64,000 nt of DNA from Deinandra increscens subsp. villosa (GCA_039602395.1 JBCNJP010000200.1:1-64000), one strand, 5' to 3'; shown: positions 43,462 to 54,369, counted from the first letter of the stretch. Numbers and translations are program-made. Notes: a model not told the origin generated them from the letters alone.

Positions 43462-43700
43462 CTGGACAATTGAGGTGACGATGAAAGCTGCAGTACAATG
43501 ATGATTCTCAGCAAAGCTCCGGCGAACAACAAATCCGGCGAACAGCAACTCCGGCGAAAAACAATGGATTGTGTAAGTGTGAACTTTGCGAACAGCAACT
43601 CTCAAACGGAAATTGGAATGTTGAAGCAAATCAGATCAATTTCGTGTGGAGGGAAGCTGATTAATTGGGCGCCAAATCTGCAAGCTTGAGAGGGAAAATT
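43462..43700 (-). other. Probable non-coding first exon of the transposase gene
   Basis: On the minus strand this GC-richer segment contains three CGCCGGA(A/G) repeats and ends in CAGGTTAGTG, a good 5' splice site at about 43462. Its look is that of a plant 5' untranslated exon. Confidence 0.45.
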
Positions 43701-43740
43701 TGGGGAAGATTGGTTAGGGATCTGATTCTTAATTCAATTT

Positions 43741-44129
43741 TCTTTTTAATATAAGTTATATGTTTCTTTTTTTTTTTTTTTTATCTATTTCCATACTTAC
43801 TAAGCACTCTCCTTTTAATAAGTTGATTGTTTCAAAGAAAAAATATTCACACGTATTTAAATTTTAAAAAACTATAATATACTTATATATATTTTTTAAG
43901 ATCATCAATTATAATAAACTTATAATTTTCTTTTAAATTATAATATACGTATATATGCTTTGCATTCGTTTTGTATTTACTACAATGTAAAATTAAATAT
44001 TATATTTATGACAAACTGTATTATATTTTATTTTTCTAAATAGTTAACAGTACTGAGTTCAACCCGTGTTCTTCAAGGGATGTCAACTCCACTTTACTAG
44101 GACTTAACTAGAGCTCAGTTATGTGTGTG
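43741..44129. other. AT-rich intergenic DNA, no gene seen
   Basis: A T-run at about 43767-43784, then low-complexity A/T sequence. No CACTA right terminus found. Confidence 0.6.
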
Positions 44130-44137
44130 TTATTTGC

Positions 44138-44870
44138 TAGGCCTGTGCAAACGGGTAAGACCCGCCAGACCCGGGTAGAACCGAACCGTGACCAAGACCC
44201 GTTTGCTAGAATTCTTGGAACCGGAACCGTATTAGGTGTGTACAGGGTCGGTTCTACCGGTTCCTTTTTGTGACCCGTATATTGCAGCCCACTGTCGAAT
44301 TTAAATGGTGGAAATCGAATGGAAAGTGGTGATGTAAACTAGTTTAATAGTCGAAAATCGAATGGAAATCGAATCGATTAGTAGATTATAGATATTACTT
44401 ACTTGAAATCGAATTGAAGTGGTGACTGGTGAATTTCGTTGGCTGCTTGTTGTTGATGTAAACTAGTTTAATAGTAGATATCCACTTTGAACTTTGATGT
44501 TTGAAACTTGAAGAAATCAATCGGTGTATCAGAAGATGAGAATTGAAAAGAATAGAAGATGGAAGAGATGAATCGTACGCATAGGCGACCGACCTGCCGA
44601 CTTCACTTGTTGCATCGATACAATTTTGGAATTGGAAATAGGAAAACAATTATGAGGGGTCTTACAAAATCTAGGTTATAAGAAATAGAAACGGGTCTAG
44701 CGGGTTTTCGGTCCACATTCGGTTCATACCCGTAACCGAACCAGAACCGTGGAGATGAAAATTTGGGAACCGAGAACCGAATGGAAAGAAAAAAACCGGG
44801 TACGGGTTTCGGTTATACAGGGTCGGTTCTAGCGGGTTGGTCGGGTCTACCCGACTTAAGCTCACCCCTA
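44138..44870. mobile_element. Non-autonomous hAT-type element, 733 bp
   Basis: Ends TAGGCCTGTGCAAACGGG and (reverse complement of the right end) TAGGGGTGAGCTTAAG; exact 8-bp target duplication TTATTTGC at 44130-44137 and 44871-44878. TAGG...-type ends with an 8-bp duplication are characteristic of hAT elements. The subterminal regions are rich in ACCCG/CGGGT words pointing both ways. There is no transposase gene. Confidence 0.9.
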
Positions 44871-44878
44871 TTATTTGC

Positions 44879-46899
44879 AGTTCTAAAAAAATAGAAATAA
44901 AAAACTAAAAAGTAAAATTATACTATATGTTCTCTTCTATTTGCCGTTTGTAAACGACCCATTTTGAGCAATTTTAATTGTTTTAGTCGAGTCTTTTTAA
45001 ATATCTTGTGTTTTGCCCCCGCTGACCAAAGATTCTGGATCGGTCACTGACGAGTAAGTTATCTCCTTATTCATACCGTACAATCAACAATGCTTTTGCT
45101 AAACTCGGTAGATTAAGAGGTGGGCAGAACATGCCACATTTCTAGTAAAGATAAATCCAAAAAAAAAAAATGTTAAACCGGGACTCGAACATGAGTAATG
45201 TAATTTAAGAAGCAAAATCATAACCATTGCGATGGTGAAGCCTTAGTTGTAAATTTAAGGAAAACCAAAACTATATAGAGAATTATAAAATTCTTATCTA
45301 TAGTGGTTTTTTAAGGAAGTTTAGATGATTGGGTCATTGTGGTAGGGGTTGCGATGTTTTTTTTTTTGTTTCAGTACGATTGGTCTTGTCTTGGGTTATT
45401 GTGGTAGGGGTCAGGCTTGTTTTTTTCGTGTGTGAGTAATGCTGGGTTGAGGCCTGCTGTGGGTTTTTGTTTTGTGTTTGAAGGAAAAAAACCAAAAAAA
45501 AGAGAGAAAAAATATGAGGGAAAAACCTCCCAAAAAGAGGATAAAAAATGGTGAAGAAAATAGAGAAAAAGAAAAAGCAAGGTGAAAATGAAACTATAGA
45601 AAAGTGAAACCATTGGTAAAGGGGTCTTTTGGTAAGTGGTGGTGATGTTGGTAAATGTTTGATTCTCATGGTGAAGATGTTGGGTGTTGTGTGTGGTGAT
45701 TCATGGTTGTGGCAATCTCAAAGCAGATGTGGGGTGGCTGGTTGTGCTGGGTGTATGGTGTGTGATGGTAGGAGGTTCCGGTGGTTGTGGCAGTGCGGAT
45801 GGGGGGCTGGCAGTTGGGGGTTCTTTTTTCGGGTCGTTACTGTGATATGGTGGGTTTTAGTGATCGGAGTGGGGTGATTTGTATATTGGTGTTCTTTTTT
45901 TCCTGAGTTGTTGGCGTGAGCTTTATGTGTGTTTTGGTGAGTGGAGGTTGTACAGAGGGGGTTGTTGGAATTTTCAGGATGATGGAGGCAGGTTTGTGTT
46001 GGGTTATTTGGGTTTCAAATATTATTTATGCTAAATTAGGATATACGTTACTCCCGTTTATTTAGGTTAACCCGAGACCTCATGTTTAAGGTAAAATTCA
46101 AACCGATCCCCGACCCTATATACAAATCGTGTTTGTTGGGTTAACATTGTTAAGCCTTTTTAGACCAAATCAGATCTAAATCTAACTATCTTAATCAGTT
46201 CCAGGTTGGTTCGTGTTAATCAGATCGGAAATTTCGACACTAGTTAGCCGTAGAAGAAATAATACTTAATAAAGTTTAATATTACAATTTAGTTGGATAA
46301 ACTAATTAATAATATCATTTTGCTTGTTATTTAAGAAAAAAGAATTTAATATATTAAATAAAAGAATCGTGCACAACCCATTGCTGAAGGACGACTCCTA
46401 CCATTTACGTGTCATAGAAACAATGTATAAAATGACGATTATAGCTCCAAATTATATGAATAATATTTAAAGTATTATGCAAAAGCACATGTGGGTTAAC
46501 TTAATCTACACATTACTTCACTTTTTCATGGAGATTTAACATAATCATTACCATGTAGTGTTGTTTATGAATCTATATATGTTACAAACAAAGTACATAT
46601 TCATAAACCCCTACTATTCAGTTTATTATGGTTAACCAAAAACTCGAAGTTTTTTGGTAAAATTTAACCCGAAACCCAACCCTACATAGAATTTGGGTCA
46701 CGTCAGGTGGGTTTGAGTAATTTTAACACACCAACATAAGAACGTTGTAGATTTGGTATAGTAGAGAAGAAATAATAAAATAAAATAAAATAAATAATAT
46801 TACAATTTACTTAATAATTTAATATAGAAAAAATACAATAAAAATGATTTAGTTAATAATTTAATATAGAAAAAATAAAATAAATATGATTTACTTAAT
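44879..46899. other. Intergenic DNA, no gene seen; tandem A-rich repeat at the gap edge
   Basis: 45340-46010 has a G/T-rich stretch with poly-T and GGTGG-rich parts but no convincing gene. At 46796-46899 a unit of about 47 bp (ATTTACTTAATAATTTAATA then TAGAAAAAATA) repeats more than twice and runs into gap 2. Confidence 0.6.
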
Positions 46900-47399
46900 N
46901 NNNNNNNNNNNNNNNNNNNNNNNNNNNNNNNNNNNNNNNNNNNNNNNNNNNNNNNNNNNNNNNNNNNNNNNNNNNNNNNNNNNNNNNNNNNNNNNNNNNN
47001 NNNNNNNNNNNNNNNNNNNNNNNNNNNNNNNNNNNNNNNNNNNNNNNNNNNNNNNNNNNNNNNNNNNNNNNNNNNNNNNNNNNNNNNNNNNNNNNNNNNN
47101 NNNNNNNNNNNNNNNNNNNNNNNNNNNNNNNNNNNNNNNNNNNNNNNNNNNNNNNNNNNNNNNNNNNNNNNNNNNNNNNNNNNNNNNNNNNNNNNNNNNN
47201 NNNNNNNNNNNNNNNNNNNNNNNNNNNNNNNNNNNNNNNNNNNNNNNNNNNNNNNNNNNNNNNNNNNNNNNNNNNNNNNNNNNNNNNNNNNNNNNNNNNN
47301 NNNNNNNNNNNNNNNNNNNNNNNNNNNNNNNNNNNNNNNNNNNNNNNNNNNNNNNNNNNNNNNNNNNNNNNNNNNNNNNNNNNNNNNNNNNNNNNNNNN
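46900..47399. other. Assembly gap 2 (500 N)
   Basis: Exactly 500 N, the same placeholder size as gap 1. Confidence 0.98.
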
Positions 47400-47981
47400 A
47401 GTGACTATGATGTAAAACAACAACATTTTATTGGTCTGGACTCTGGACTCTATCGCATGTCGCGAGTAATCTGACCCGACCTGGTCACGTGGCCCGGAAG
47501 CCATCTGTACTTTTATATTTAATCAATTTTTAACCCTTAATCTGTAAATTTCCAGCTTTTTACTACCATACTTCCACTATGGTTTGGGATTAATTTGCGA
47601 ACCTTCCAACTCTTTTAAAACAACTATATGAGTAAACAAATTTATCACATTAGATTAGAATAAGTAAACAAATTTATCACTCGGGATAACTCGATCGGTT
47701 TTGGGTTATTAGGGACGGGTTAGTCGGGTTTTTATTAAAAAAAGTCTCACCCACAACTTGACCCCTACCAGGTAGTCGGGCTTTGTACACAAACACATTT
47801 TTTGTTTGTTGCAAAGAATGCAAGTCCCCCCCACCATAGACATTGATTTAGGAGAACCAATTTCATGACTTTATGTTTGAAGAAATCAAGTATTTAACTC
47901 CATTTCATCATTATCGAATGGATGATGAAATAATAGTATACGAGATATTACTATAACAATAATAATACTATATTATTAGTA
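47400..47981. other. Intergenic DNA, no gene seen
   Basis: Includes GGGTTAGTCGGG-type words near 47720 typical of decayed hAT elements, but no paired ends. Confidence 0.5.
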
Positions 47982-48012
47982 CTAGGTTAGTAACCCGTGT
48001 ATTACACGGGCT
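47982..48012 (-). mobile_element. Helitron-type 3' terminus (minus-strand element)
   Basis: On the minus strand: a 7-bp stem hairpin CCCGTGT-AAT-ACACGGG, then TTACTAAC and CTAG followed by T. A hairpin about 10 bp before a CTRR end, inserted between A and T, is the Helitron 3' signature. The element body would extend to the right; its 5' TC end was not found. Confidence 0.7.
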
Positions 48013-48416
48013 GAATATAGATTTATAGTCTTAGATAAATACAAAGAAAAAAATAATGATCAAGAAATTTGAAAATTATGATTGATATAAAATTCTCATA
48101 ATATATTAAATAAAAATTTAATACATTTAAAATTTTTATTATGTTTGACAAATTGTTGATTATTCCACAAAAAGACTAAAATTATTGAGTAATTAATCAA
48201 ATCTACATTAGTTTTATCAAAATTTTAAAATAAAATTTTAGTTTTGACAAAATTGGTAATTATCTTAATTGATGATTTACTAAATTGGTAATTCAATGTG
48301 AGCTTGACATGTGGCGTGCTGATGTGGACTCTTTATAAATGAGACATGTGGCATAATTTTTATTGCTTTATTAGAATTAAGATTATTGTTTTCGCTACTC
48401 TGATAAGATTAACTCG
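48013..48416. other. AT-rich DNA adjoining the Helitron terminus, no gene seen
   Basis: Probably interior of the Helitron-type element. No frames. Confidence 0.5.
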
Positions 48417-48841
48417 TTTAATCTAATAAAATTATATTCGGGTTTTAATAAATTTAAAAATTACTATCCGGTAACCCGGATACCACTGGGAAATCTTAAC
48501 AAAGATGACCCAAACTTAAACATTAGGTTAGGTTTTCTTGAGAATCAGTATAATAACATTAAAGTAGCTCATAATTTTCACAAGCAACATACAAAAGAGC
48601 TGCTTTTATCTTAAAAAGACAAACTAATACCAAGAAAGCCAAAATTGTTGCACCAAAAACTATTGAAAGTCTATGCTTGAATTCAAGTTTTTCTTTAGTA
48701 ACCTACCTAGGCCCCGCGGGTTCGAATCATGAACTTCTAGATTAAAATGCAATAACTCCAAGAAGCGAAAACATTTAGCAGGCAGATAATTACCATACAA
48801 GAGGATTCAAAAGCTTCTATTGAAAAACAACCATTACCATG
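48417..48841. repeat. Direct duplicate of 51356-51868 (left copy)
   Basis: Shares with the right copy the last 85 bp or so of an LTR (ending TTAACA at 48501), the flank GACCCAAAC(T/C)TAAACATTAG, TCATAATTTTCACAAGCAAC and the rest to TTCTATTG. Differences are substitutions and several small insertions/deletions. Because it contains the LTR tail plus target flank, the duplication came after the LTR insertion. Confidence 0.85.
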
Positions 48842-49458
48842 GACATTGATCGTAAAAGAAATCTAAGAAATCATGATTATAATATTGTTTTATAATTTAA
48901 TGACATATGATAAGAACTTAGAAAAGGAGATATGAACTTAGAAAAAGAGATACTCACGTGACTTAGAGTAGTAGTAGGGTTTAAGATTTTTATGTTTTGT
49001 ATTACAAAACAATATTATATGTGGTTATGAATTTTGGTGTAATAACCTTATCAAATAAGCCTATCATAAGCTTATTAATATTCGGGTTATTCGGGTTAAC
49101 CCGTAAACTGAATTTTAAGAAAAGTTAATCTGAGACTTGACCCTAATAACATTTCGGGTATTAATTTATTTGGGTTCGAGTTAGATTAGGTTGGGTTAGT
49201 CAGGTTCGGGTATTCCGACACCCCTACTTGTAAAGCCATCTAAAAGTCATCTAAATTAGAGATGCAGGTTAAATGCATAACCATCACTCTTGCTAATCAA
49301 CATACATTAAACACCTCATTATACATTTACATTCAATTACCAACATAAGCATATCAAGACCTAACTTTTATCAACTTACTTGATTGGGGTCCTTATGATT
49401 CTAAATCACAAACCACTTATGTGATCCTAAATTAATTTGCTTATTCAGGGTCATTATG
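48842..49458. other. Intergenic DNA, no gene seen
   Basis: A short tandem duplicate (GAACTTAGAAAAGGAGATAT) at about 48913-48953. CGGGTTAACCCG-type words and a GACACCCCTA end near 49220-49229 look like a decayed hAT end without a partner. Confidence 0.5.
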
Positions 49459-49465
49459 ATTCCTA

Positions 49466-49680
49466 CTAAAAAAAAATGTCTTTTATGACGCGCAATGCGT
49501 CATCATGCGTGTCATAAAAGGGGTCAAGGAAGCCCCCGTCATAAAGCGAGATGACACGCATTTTGTATGTAATCTGTTTTATGACGCACATTTCATTACG
49601 TGCATTTTATGACACGCATTACACGTCATAAATCTGCTTATGACACGCATTTTTGCGCGTCATGATTTAATTTTTTTTAT
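49466..49680. mobile_element. CACTA-like terminus with dense subterminal palindromes (fragment)
   Basis: After a degenerate CCTACTAAAAAAAAATGTC end, the words TATGACGC, ATGACACGCAT and GCGTCATAA recur at least ten times in both orientations within about 200 bp, for example TTTATGACGCGCAATGCGTC. Such subterminal arrays are typical of CACTA elements. No transposase or second end was found. Confidence 0.55.
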
Positions 49681-50265
49681 AAATGACAATTAACCTCATA
49701 ATACAAAATAAAATACACTTATAGCAAAATAAAACATTTCATATTGATAGCAACATTACATATAGCCAAATTATTCAACTTAAGAAACACAAATTGAAAG
49801 TGAACATACTTTAAAACAAAATGATTATGTACTTCACGAACAAAAGCTCGGCTTCTTTAATGACTTTGTACTTGTTAGCGTGCTGGTCATCATGTCACTT
49901 TTTGAACAAATGAATAAGTACAATACATCACAAAACACTAACAACTTATCTTACACATTGTAGATAATCAATTGAAGAAAAGAACTGCTAGACCAACGGC
50001 TAGAAGATGTTAAGGAACTTACATGCAGACCAACGACTCCTTAGCAGTCAACTGTGTCCTTAAAACAAATTTCCATCTTCATATTTTAAGAACCAGGTGT
50101 TGAAAAACAACCACAAGTTCCAGAAACCAGTTGTTAACAATGATAATATTACTTACAATCATCATACACCAATCTGTTTTGAAATCCTTGGCTATAAAGT
50201 TGTTGTCTACAACAACATTTGCTGTTTAAACATCCCTTGTGTGCCAGATGGGGGCTTAGGGAGTG
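49681..50265. other. Intergenic DNA, no gene seen
   Basis: Mixed AT-rich sequence up to the solo LTR. A 75-codon frame at 50097-50324 crosses the LTR border and is not a gene. Confidence 0.5.
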
Positions 50266-50270
50266 AAGGT

Positions 50271-51460
50271 TGTTGGATATTGTATGTCCAGACCCGACAA
50301 ATCAAAGACACGGCACAATTGTAACCTGTAAGAGTTACACCGAGGGCAACGAGAAATTATGTCGCTTAATTTGTTAACCGTTATTATAAGAAAACGAAAT
50401 GACTAGTTAGTATTATTTATACTGTTTATAAATAATTAGTCATTAAATTTTAATATGAGTTTAATAATAATAATTAGCAGAAAATAATTATTACTAATTA
50501 ATAATAAAAGTTGGTGAAATAATAATACTAATTATTATTTATAAATAAATAAACGTTGATTAAATAAACTAGATTTATTTAATTATAAGTAAACTAGATT
50601 TAATTAATTAGTTTATTTAAAATGGTGGATGGATAATTATTCAATTAAATTTAACCGATAATTATCCATAACTCGAATGGATAAAAATGAGGCTTATCCA
50701 TAATTTCTTGAAGGATAAGCCAGTAACGATTAAATAAATCAATTATGGATTATCCATAATTTAACTGGTTTATGGTGACTATAAAATAGGGGACATAAAT
50801 AAGGATTTAGGGGTAGAATTTTTCTCCTCCATTTTTAGTCAGTAAATTTCGACCCCTCTGTCTACCACCACCTACCAGCCGCCTTAGCCAGTCACCTCCG
50901 CCGTCGTAGATCGCCGGCGACCACCTCAAGTCACTGTCGTTGTTCAAGCTTGTCCGTCCCGACGCCCCAGCCGCTATTGCCACAGTCGCGCACCACCATC
51001 GCTGCCTGCTGTCAGCCGCTACCCGCCATTGTCACCAACCATCGAGAGTCTTCGGTCGAAAACCCTCTTGCAGTCGAAAAGCCCTAGTGCAGTTGTATAC
51101 GATTTTCTGCCGTGATCCAGTATCACCCGATGACTACTTTCTCCAGTAAGTTTTCAGTTCTAACACTATCCCGTTAAACCTCATATTTAGTTACAACTAT
51201 ATTGAATTAGGATTTAAATATATTTATATATATTTAATTCTCTAGAATTTGCGTATACTGGTGATTTGATCTTGCTGTAAATTTGTCCCTTGGTTTCACG
51301 TTGTTTATAAATATAATAATTTATTATTATTATTGTTTCCACTAACATTATCTGGTTTAATCTAATAAAACTATATTCGGTAATATATAGTATCAATCGG
51401 GTTTTAATAAATTTAAAAATTATTACTCGGTAACTCGAGTACCACTGCCAAATCCCAACA
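50271..51460 (+). mobile_element. Solo LTR (family of copies A and B), 1,190 bp, with TSD
   Basis: Starts TGTTGGATAT, ends CCCAACA, and is flanked by AAGGT at 50266-50270 and AAGGT at 51461-51465. The start block and the TAAGAGTTACAC phrase match copies A and B. A TATA candidate TATAAAATA lies at about 50780, followed by a pyrimidine-rich leader. A single LTR with a perfect duplication and no internal region is the product of recombination between the two LTRs of a full element. Confidence 0.92.
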
Positions 51461-51868
51461 AAGGTGACCCAAACCTAAACATTAGGGAATATGAACGAGT
51501 TACACGCATAATAAAATTTTCTCGAGAATCAGTATTATAACATTAAAGTAGCTCATGATTTTCACAAGCAACATACAAAAGAGCTGTGTTTTATCTTAAA
51601 AAGACAAACTAATACCAGGAAAGCCAAAATTGCTCACTGATTTTGCAGAGGATAGCCTTTGGCTGCACCAAAAACTATTGAAAGTCTATGCTTGAATTCA
51701 AGTTTTTCTTTAGACCTGCCTAGGCCTGGGTTCAAATCATGAACTTCTAGATTAAAATGAAATAACTCCAAGAAGCGAAAACATTTAGCAGGCAGATAAT
51801 TACCATACAAGAGGATTGAAAAGCTTCTATTGGGTATATATATAAAGGGTTAGAAAAACAACCATTAT
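51356..51868. repeat. Direct duplicate of 48417-48841 (right copy)
   Basis: Starts in the solo LTR and continues into its right flank. It has extra stretches absent on the left, for example after GTTAGGG at about 51480 and a CTGATTTTGCAGAGGATAGC insert near 51638. Confidence 0.85.
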
Positions 51869-52507
51869 CATACAAGGCTGCAAGAACATTACCATACAAG
51901 GTTGTTTTGACCCATTACCTAACCTACCCAATTTTCCACCTCATAATTGATCACATGTTGCTATGCTGCTTCTTTAGTCTTGTTAATCGATACTAAATGC
52001 CTAAAAAATTTGTTAGTGGGTTAGGATTATTATCATATTCATACCTAACACAATACATATTATAAGAATTTAATTACAAATAAAATAGTGTTAGTGGTCG
52101 TGTTAAAAAATGCTTGTGTATCTTTCCAAGTGTCCAAGACCATACTAAAAACATACTAGTTTTGACCCGTTACTCAACCCGGCCACCCATCTTTGCCACC
52201 TATAGCCATAACATTAACAAAGAGGAAAGTATAATAGTAGTTAATAAAAACTAACCCCATCAAATGCAGCAAGAATATTAGGAAGGTTAACTATTGAGTC
52301 TGCACTTTTAATTTTACGATCATGCTGATGTCAGTCAACACTTCATCCTACATAATAGATTAAGCACAATCAAGTATATATTAAGATACTCCTAGACGAC
52401 AAGTAACAAAACAAACTACCTTAGAAGACACAAAGCATAGTCTTTTAGTATATTAATTAATGGATCAAGATATGCTTCTCTAATCTACCATAGCCTCTCT
52501 CCCTTTT
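51869..52507. other. Intergenic DNA, no gene seen
   Basis: AT-rich, no coherent frames. Confidence 0.5.
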
Positions 52508-52600
52508 TAAGACGAAGTGTTGATTCTTCGGTGATGTTGTAGTCTGCAATTTTAGGGCCTGATTTTGCTATGTTGTCCAGAATTGGTTTTTCTAGTCCAT
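52508..52600 (-). pseudogene. Possible ubiquitin-like gene fragment
   Basis: One frame reads IADYNITEESTLRL, close to the ubiquitin C-terminal LADYNIQKESTLHL. The neighbouring residues do not match, so it is at best a short, diverged fragment on the same strand as the other gene pieces nearby. Confidence 0.35.
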
Positions 52601-53914
52601 GTATACTAAATTCACTAGCTCATCTCACACACGCACACAAAAAGTTATATGGGCTTTTGGTAATTTATTAAAAGTGGAATGGCTTAAGGACTCATTTTCT
52701 GGATAAATATCAAATTGATCTTAATCACTATATCCAACGGCCCTCCTCAGTGACTAATTGGGGCAAAAGCACTAGCAATACACAAATTGTAAAGTCATTT
52801 CAATTAAGATGCAGGGTTTGTTAACAAAAGAACAACATCATAGCCAACACCGATTGTTAAGGACTTAAAAGTTCCATATCTAAAGTGCTCAACAGCCACA
52901 TAAAATACATGGGAGAAGAGTTGTACCTGAGAGGCTGATGTACCTAAAGAAATACACGGGAAGCAACACAAAGAAATATAGATAAATGATACATGACACC
53001 CTTTTGGGTAGTTGGTGATGTACCTAAAAATCATAGCAAGAAGCTTAAATAAAACATTACGCAACAAAAGATATATCTAACTAGTGAAACTCAAAACCAG
53101 AGTAAAACAGACCATTTGTAGCCACCGACCTCAAAGGTGTTACTGCAAAGTTCTCTCTTGTTAATTTGTGAAAACATGTTTATCATCCATGTATATTTCC
53201 ATATAGCTCGGAAGGTTCTAGTCCTGCATAGCGATTAAACTACCAGTCAAAAGAATGAACTTTACGTATTTGTTTAACTCAGATGAACAACTAGATACAC
53301 TTTAGTAATTAAAAAATAACTAAGCACTCCTATATATATGCTGCCTGACACCCTCAAAATGCAACACTCACTTTTAGTAGAAAGCTTTAGGAGCTTCTTT
53401 TTCCAAATCTTTCATGCATTTACTGCTTCGTAACGATAAAACCACAAAAGAACTTCAATTAAAGTGATAGAATACCCCTACAAACTTTACCCAAGACTAG
53501 ATTTGATTTAATATAATGAAACCAAAAAAAAAAAAAAAAAAAAACACTGAATCTTGTAATTGTTAACGAGTAATTACAGCACTTGCAAACCAACTGACAA
53601 TCATAAAATGTTAAGAAGGAAAAAAGAAACAATATAGATTGTAATCAGTGATCACATTTAGATAGAGAATTGACCAAAAATATAAAGCCGAAATACTAAA
53701 AAAACAATGAAAACTATACAAGGACTTGGTGATTCTACTTATCCATAAGCGTGAATCAATTTGAAAAAGAGCCACAGTGGCACCACTACATAGTAATCCG
53801 TGTTATCACTGAGAAGGATGATGCCTGCTGCCTGATTAAGTTCTCTAAAAGTTGATATGTTTTGAAACCATATAATACTAAGGATCTCCTATAGAAAGAG
53901 TGATAATATTCACC
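52601..53914. other. AT-rich DNA between gene fragments, no gene seen
   Basis: An A-run at about 53523-53543. No frame here resembles a known protein. Confidence 0.5.
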
Positions 53915-54034
53915 TTAAAAAATAAAAGCTTGTGGTTTTATTATATCATTAGGATCTCCATCTCGATCAGCCACATCAAACATGATCATAATTGGCACTT
54001 TTGCAGCTGATTGTAAAGGTATTCCGTTATTGAC
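53915..54034 (-). pseudogene. PI4-kinase alpha gene fragment (one exon)
   Basis: Reads GIPLQSAAKVPIMIMFDVAD and then RDGDPNDIIKPQAFIF, matching the N-terminal lobe of the type III phosphatidylinositol 4-kinase alpha catalytic domain, where the family has GIPLQSAAKVPIMITFNVVD-like sequence. An extra Ile codon in NDIIKPQ and an extra T that turns the expected phenylalanine-lysine end into a TAA stop (53915-53917) show it is broken. A donor-like AAGGTGAA follows. It is joined directly to a piece of an unrelated gene on its 5' side. Confidence 0.8.
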
Positions 54035-54094
54035 CTGAGATGTGACACCGTAAACTGAAGTCATTACTGTTTGTTTGACTAGTTTTATGTCGAC
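54035..54094 (-). pseudogene. T7-type organellar RNA polymerase (RpoT) fragment
   Basis: Reads VDIKLVKQTVMTSVYGVT, nearly identical to the highly conserved VDRKLVKQTVMTSVYGVT of nuclear-encoded phage-type RNA polymerases of mitochondria and plastids (family knowledge). It begins right after an acceptor-like TTCAG. The Arg to Ile change removes a conserved residue. It runs without a stop into the PI4-kinase fragment through ..SQVNN, so two unrelated genes share one frame. Confidence 0.8.
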
Positions 54095-54299
54095 CTGAAT
54101 AATTCCAATAATCTTATCATTAATTACTGAAATCCATATATTTGAGGATAAACAACTTATATTCAAAATCGAGTATCAAAAACTTCTCAAGTGAAAACTG
54201 TAAAATGCATAAAACAAACCTGTCCGATTAGGAGCCTGGCTAGTAAAGCATTTGGATAACTTGTTGGATCTTTTTTACTGTCCCTCTGCATGATCTCAT

Positions 54300-54369
54300 G
54301 AAACCCTAATGGATGCACCAAAGTCTTTCTGACCACTCCATTCCATTGCATGAACCCATCAAGAATTAC
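54300..54369 (-). pseudogene. Serine carboxypeptidase-like fragment, second exon
   Basis: After an acceptor (TTCAG, 54370-54374) it reads N-S-stop-WVHAMEWSGQKDFGAS. In the family this is NSRWVHAMEWSGQ..FGAS, so the TGA at 54359-54361 replaces an Arg codon (CGA to TGA, a single transition). The rest, including the catalytic His region, is absent. Confidence 0.85.

Larger units (their letters stand above)
35963..43740 (-). mobile_element. CACTA (En/Spm-type) DNA transposon; right border not found
   Basis: The left terminus CACTACAAGAAAA at 35963 directly interrupts Copia pol (flank GTA). Subterminal repeats follow, and a tnp2-type transposase gene is on the minus strand. The matching right end (TTTTCTTGTAGTG) is not present up to the hAT element at 44138, nor is the displaced Copia gag, so the right part is probably deleted. 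The right limit given is where the transposase's leader-like sequence gives way to AT-rich DNA. Confidence 0.8.

Noticed and set aside
45334..45877. Frames of 80-111 codons in the G/T-rich stretch
   Set aside because: Composition-driven (Phe/Leu or Gly/Trp/Val runs) and overlapping on opposite strands; no family resemblance.
48690..48740. GCGGGTTCGAATCATG looks like a tRNA T-arm / RNA polymerase III B box
   Set aside because: No matching A box, acceptor stem or cloverleaf around it, and the duplicate copy at about 51725 has GGTTCAAATC with no tRNA fold either. Probably chance or a very old SINE.
47715..49229. A larger hAT element between TAGGGACGGGTTAG and GACACCCCTA
   Set aside because: The ends are only loosely complementary and the flanking 8-mers do not match, so no element can be defined.
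52804..53067. 87-codon minus-strand frame with hydrophobic stretches
   Set aside because: No homology, AT-rich composition, no splice context; not distinguishable from chance.
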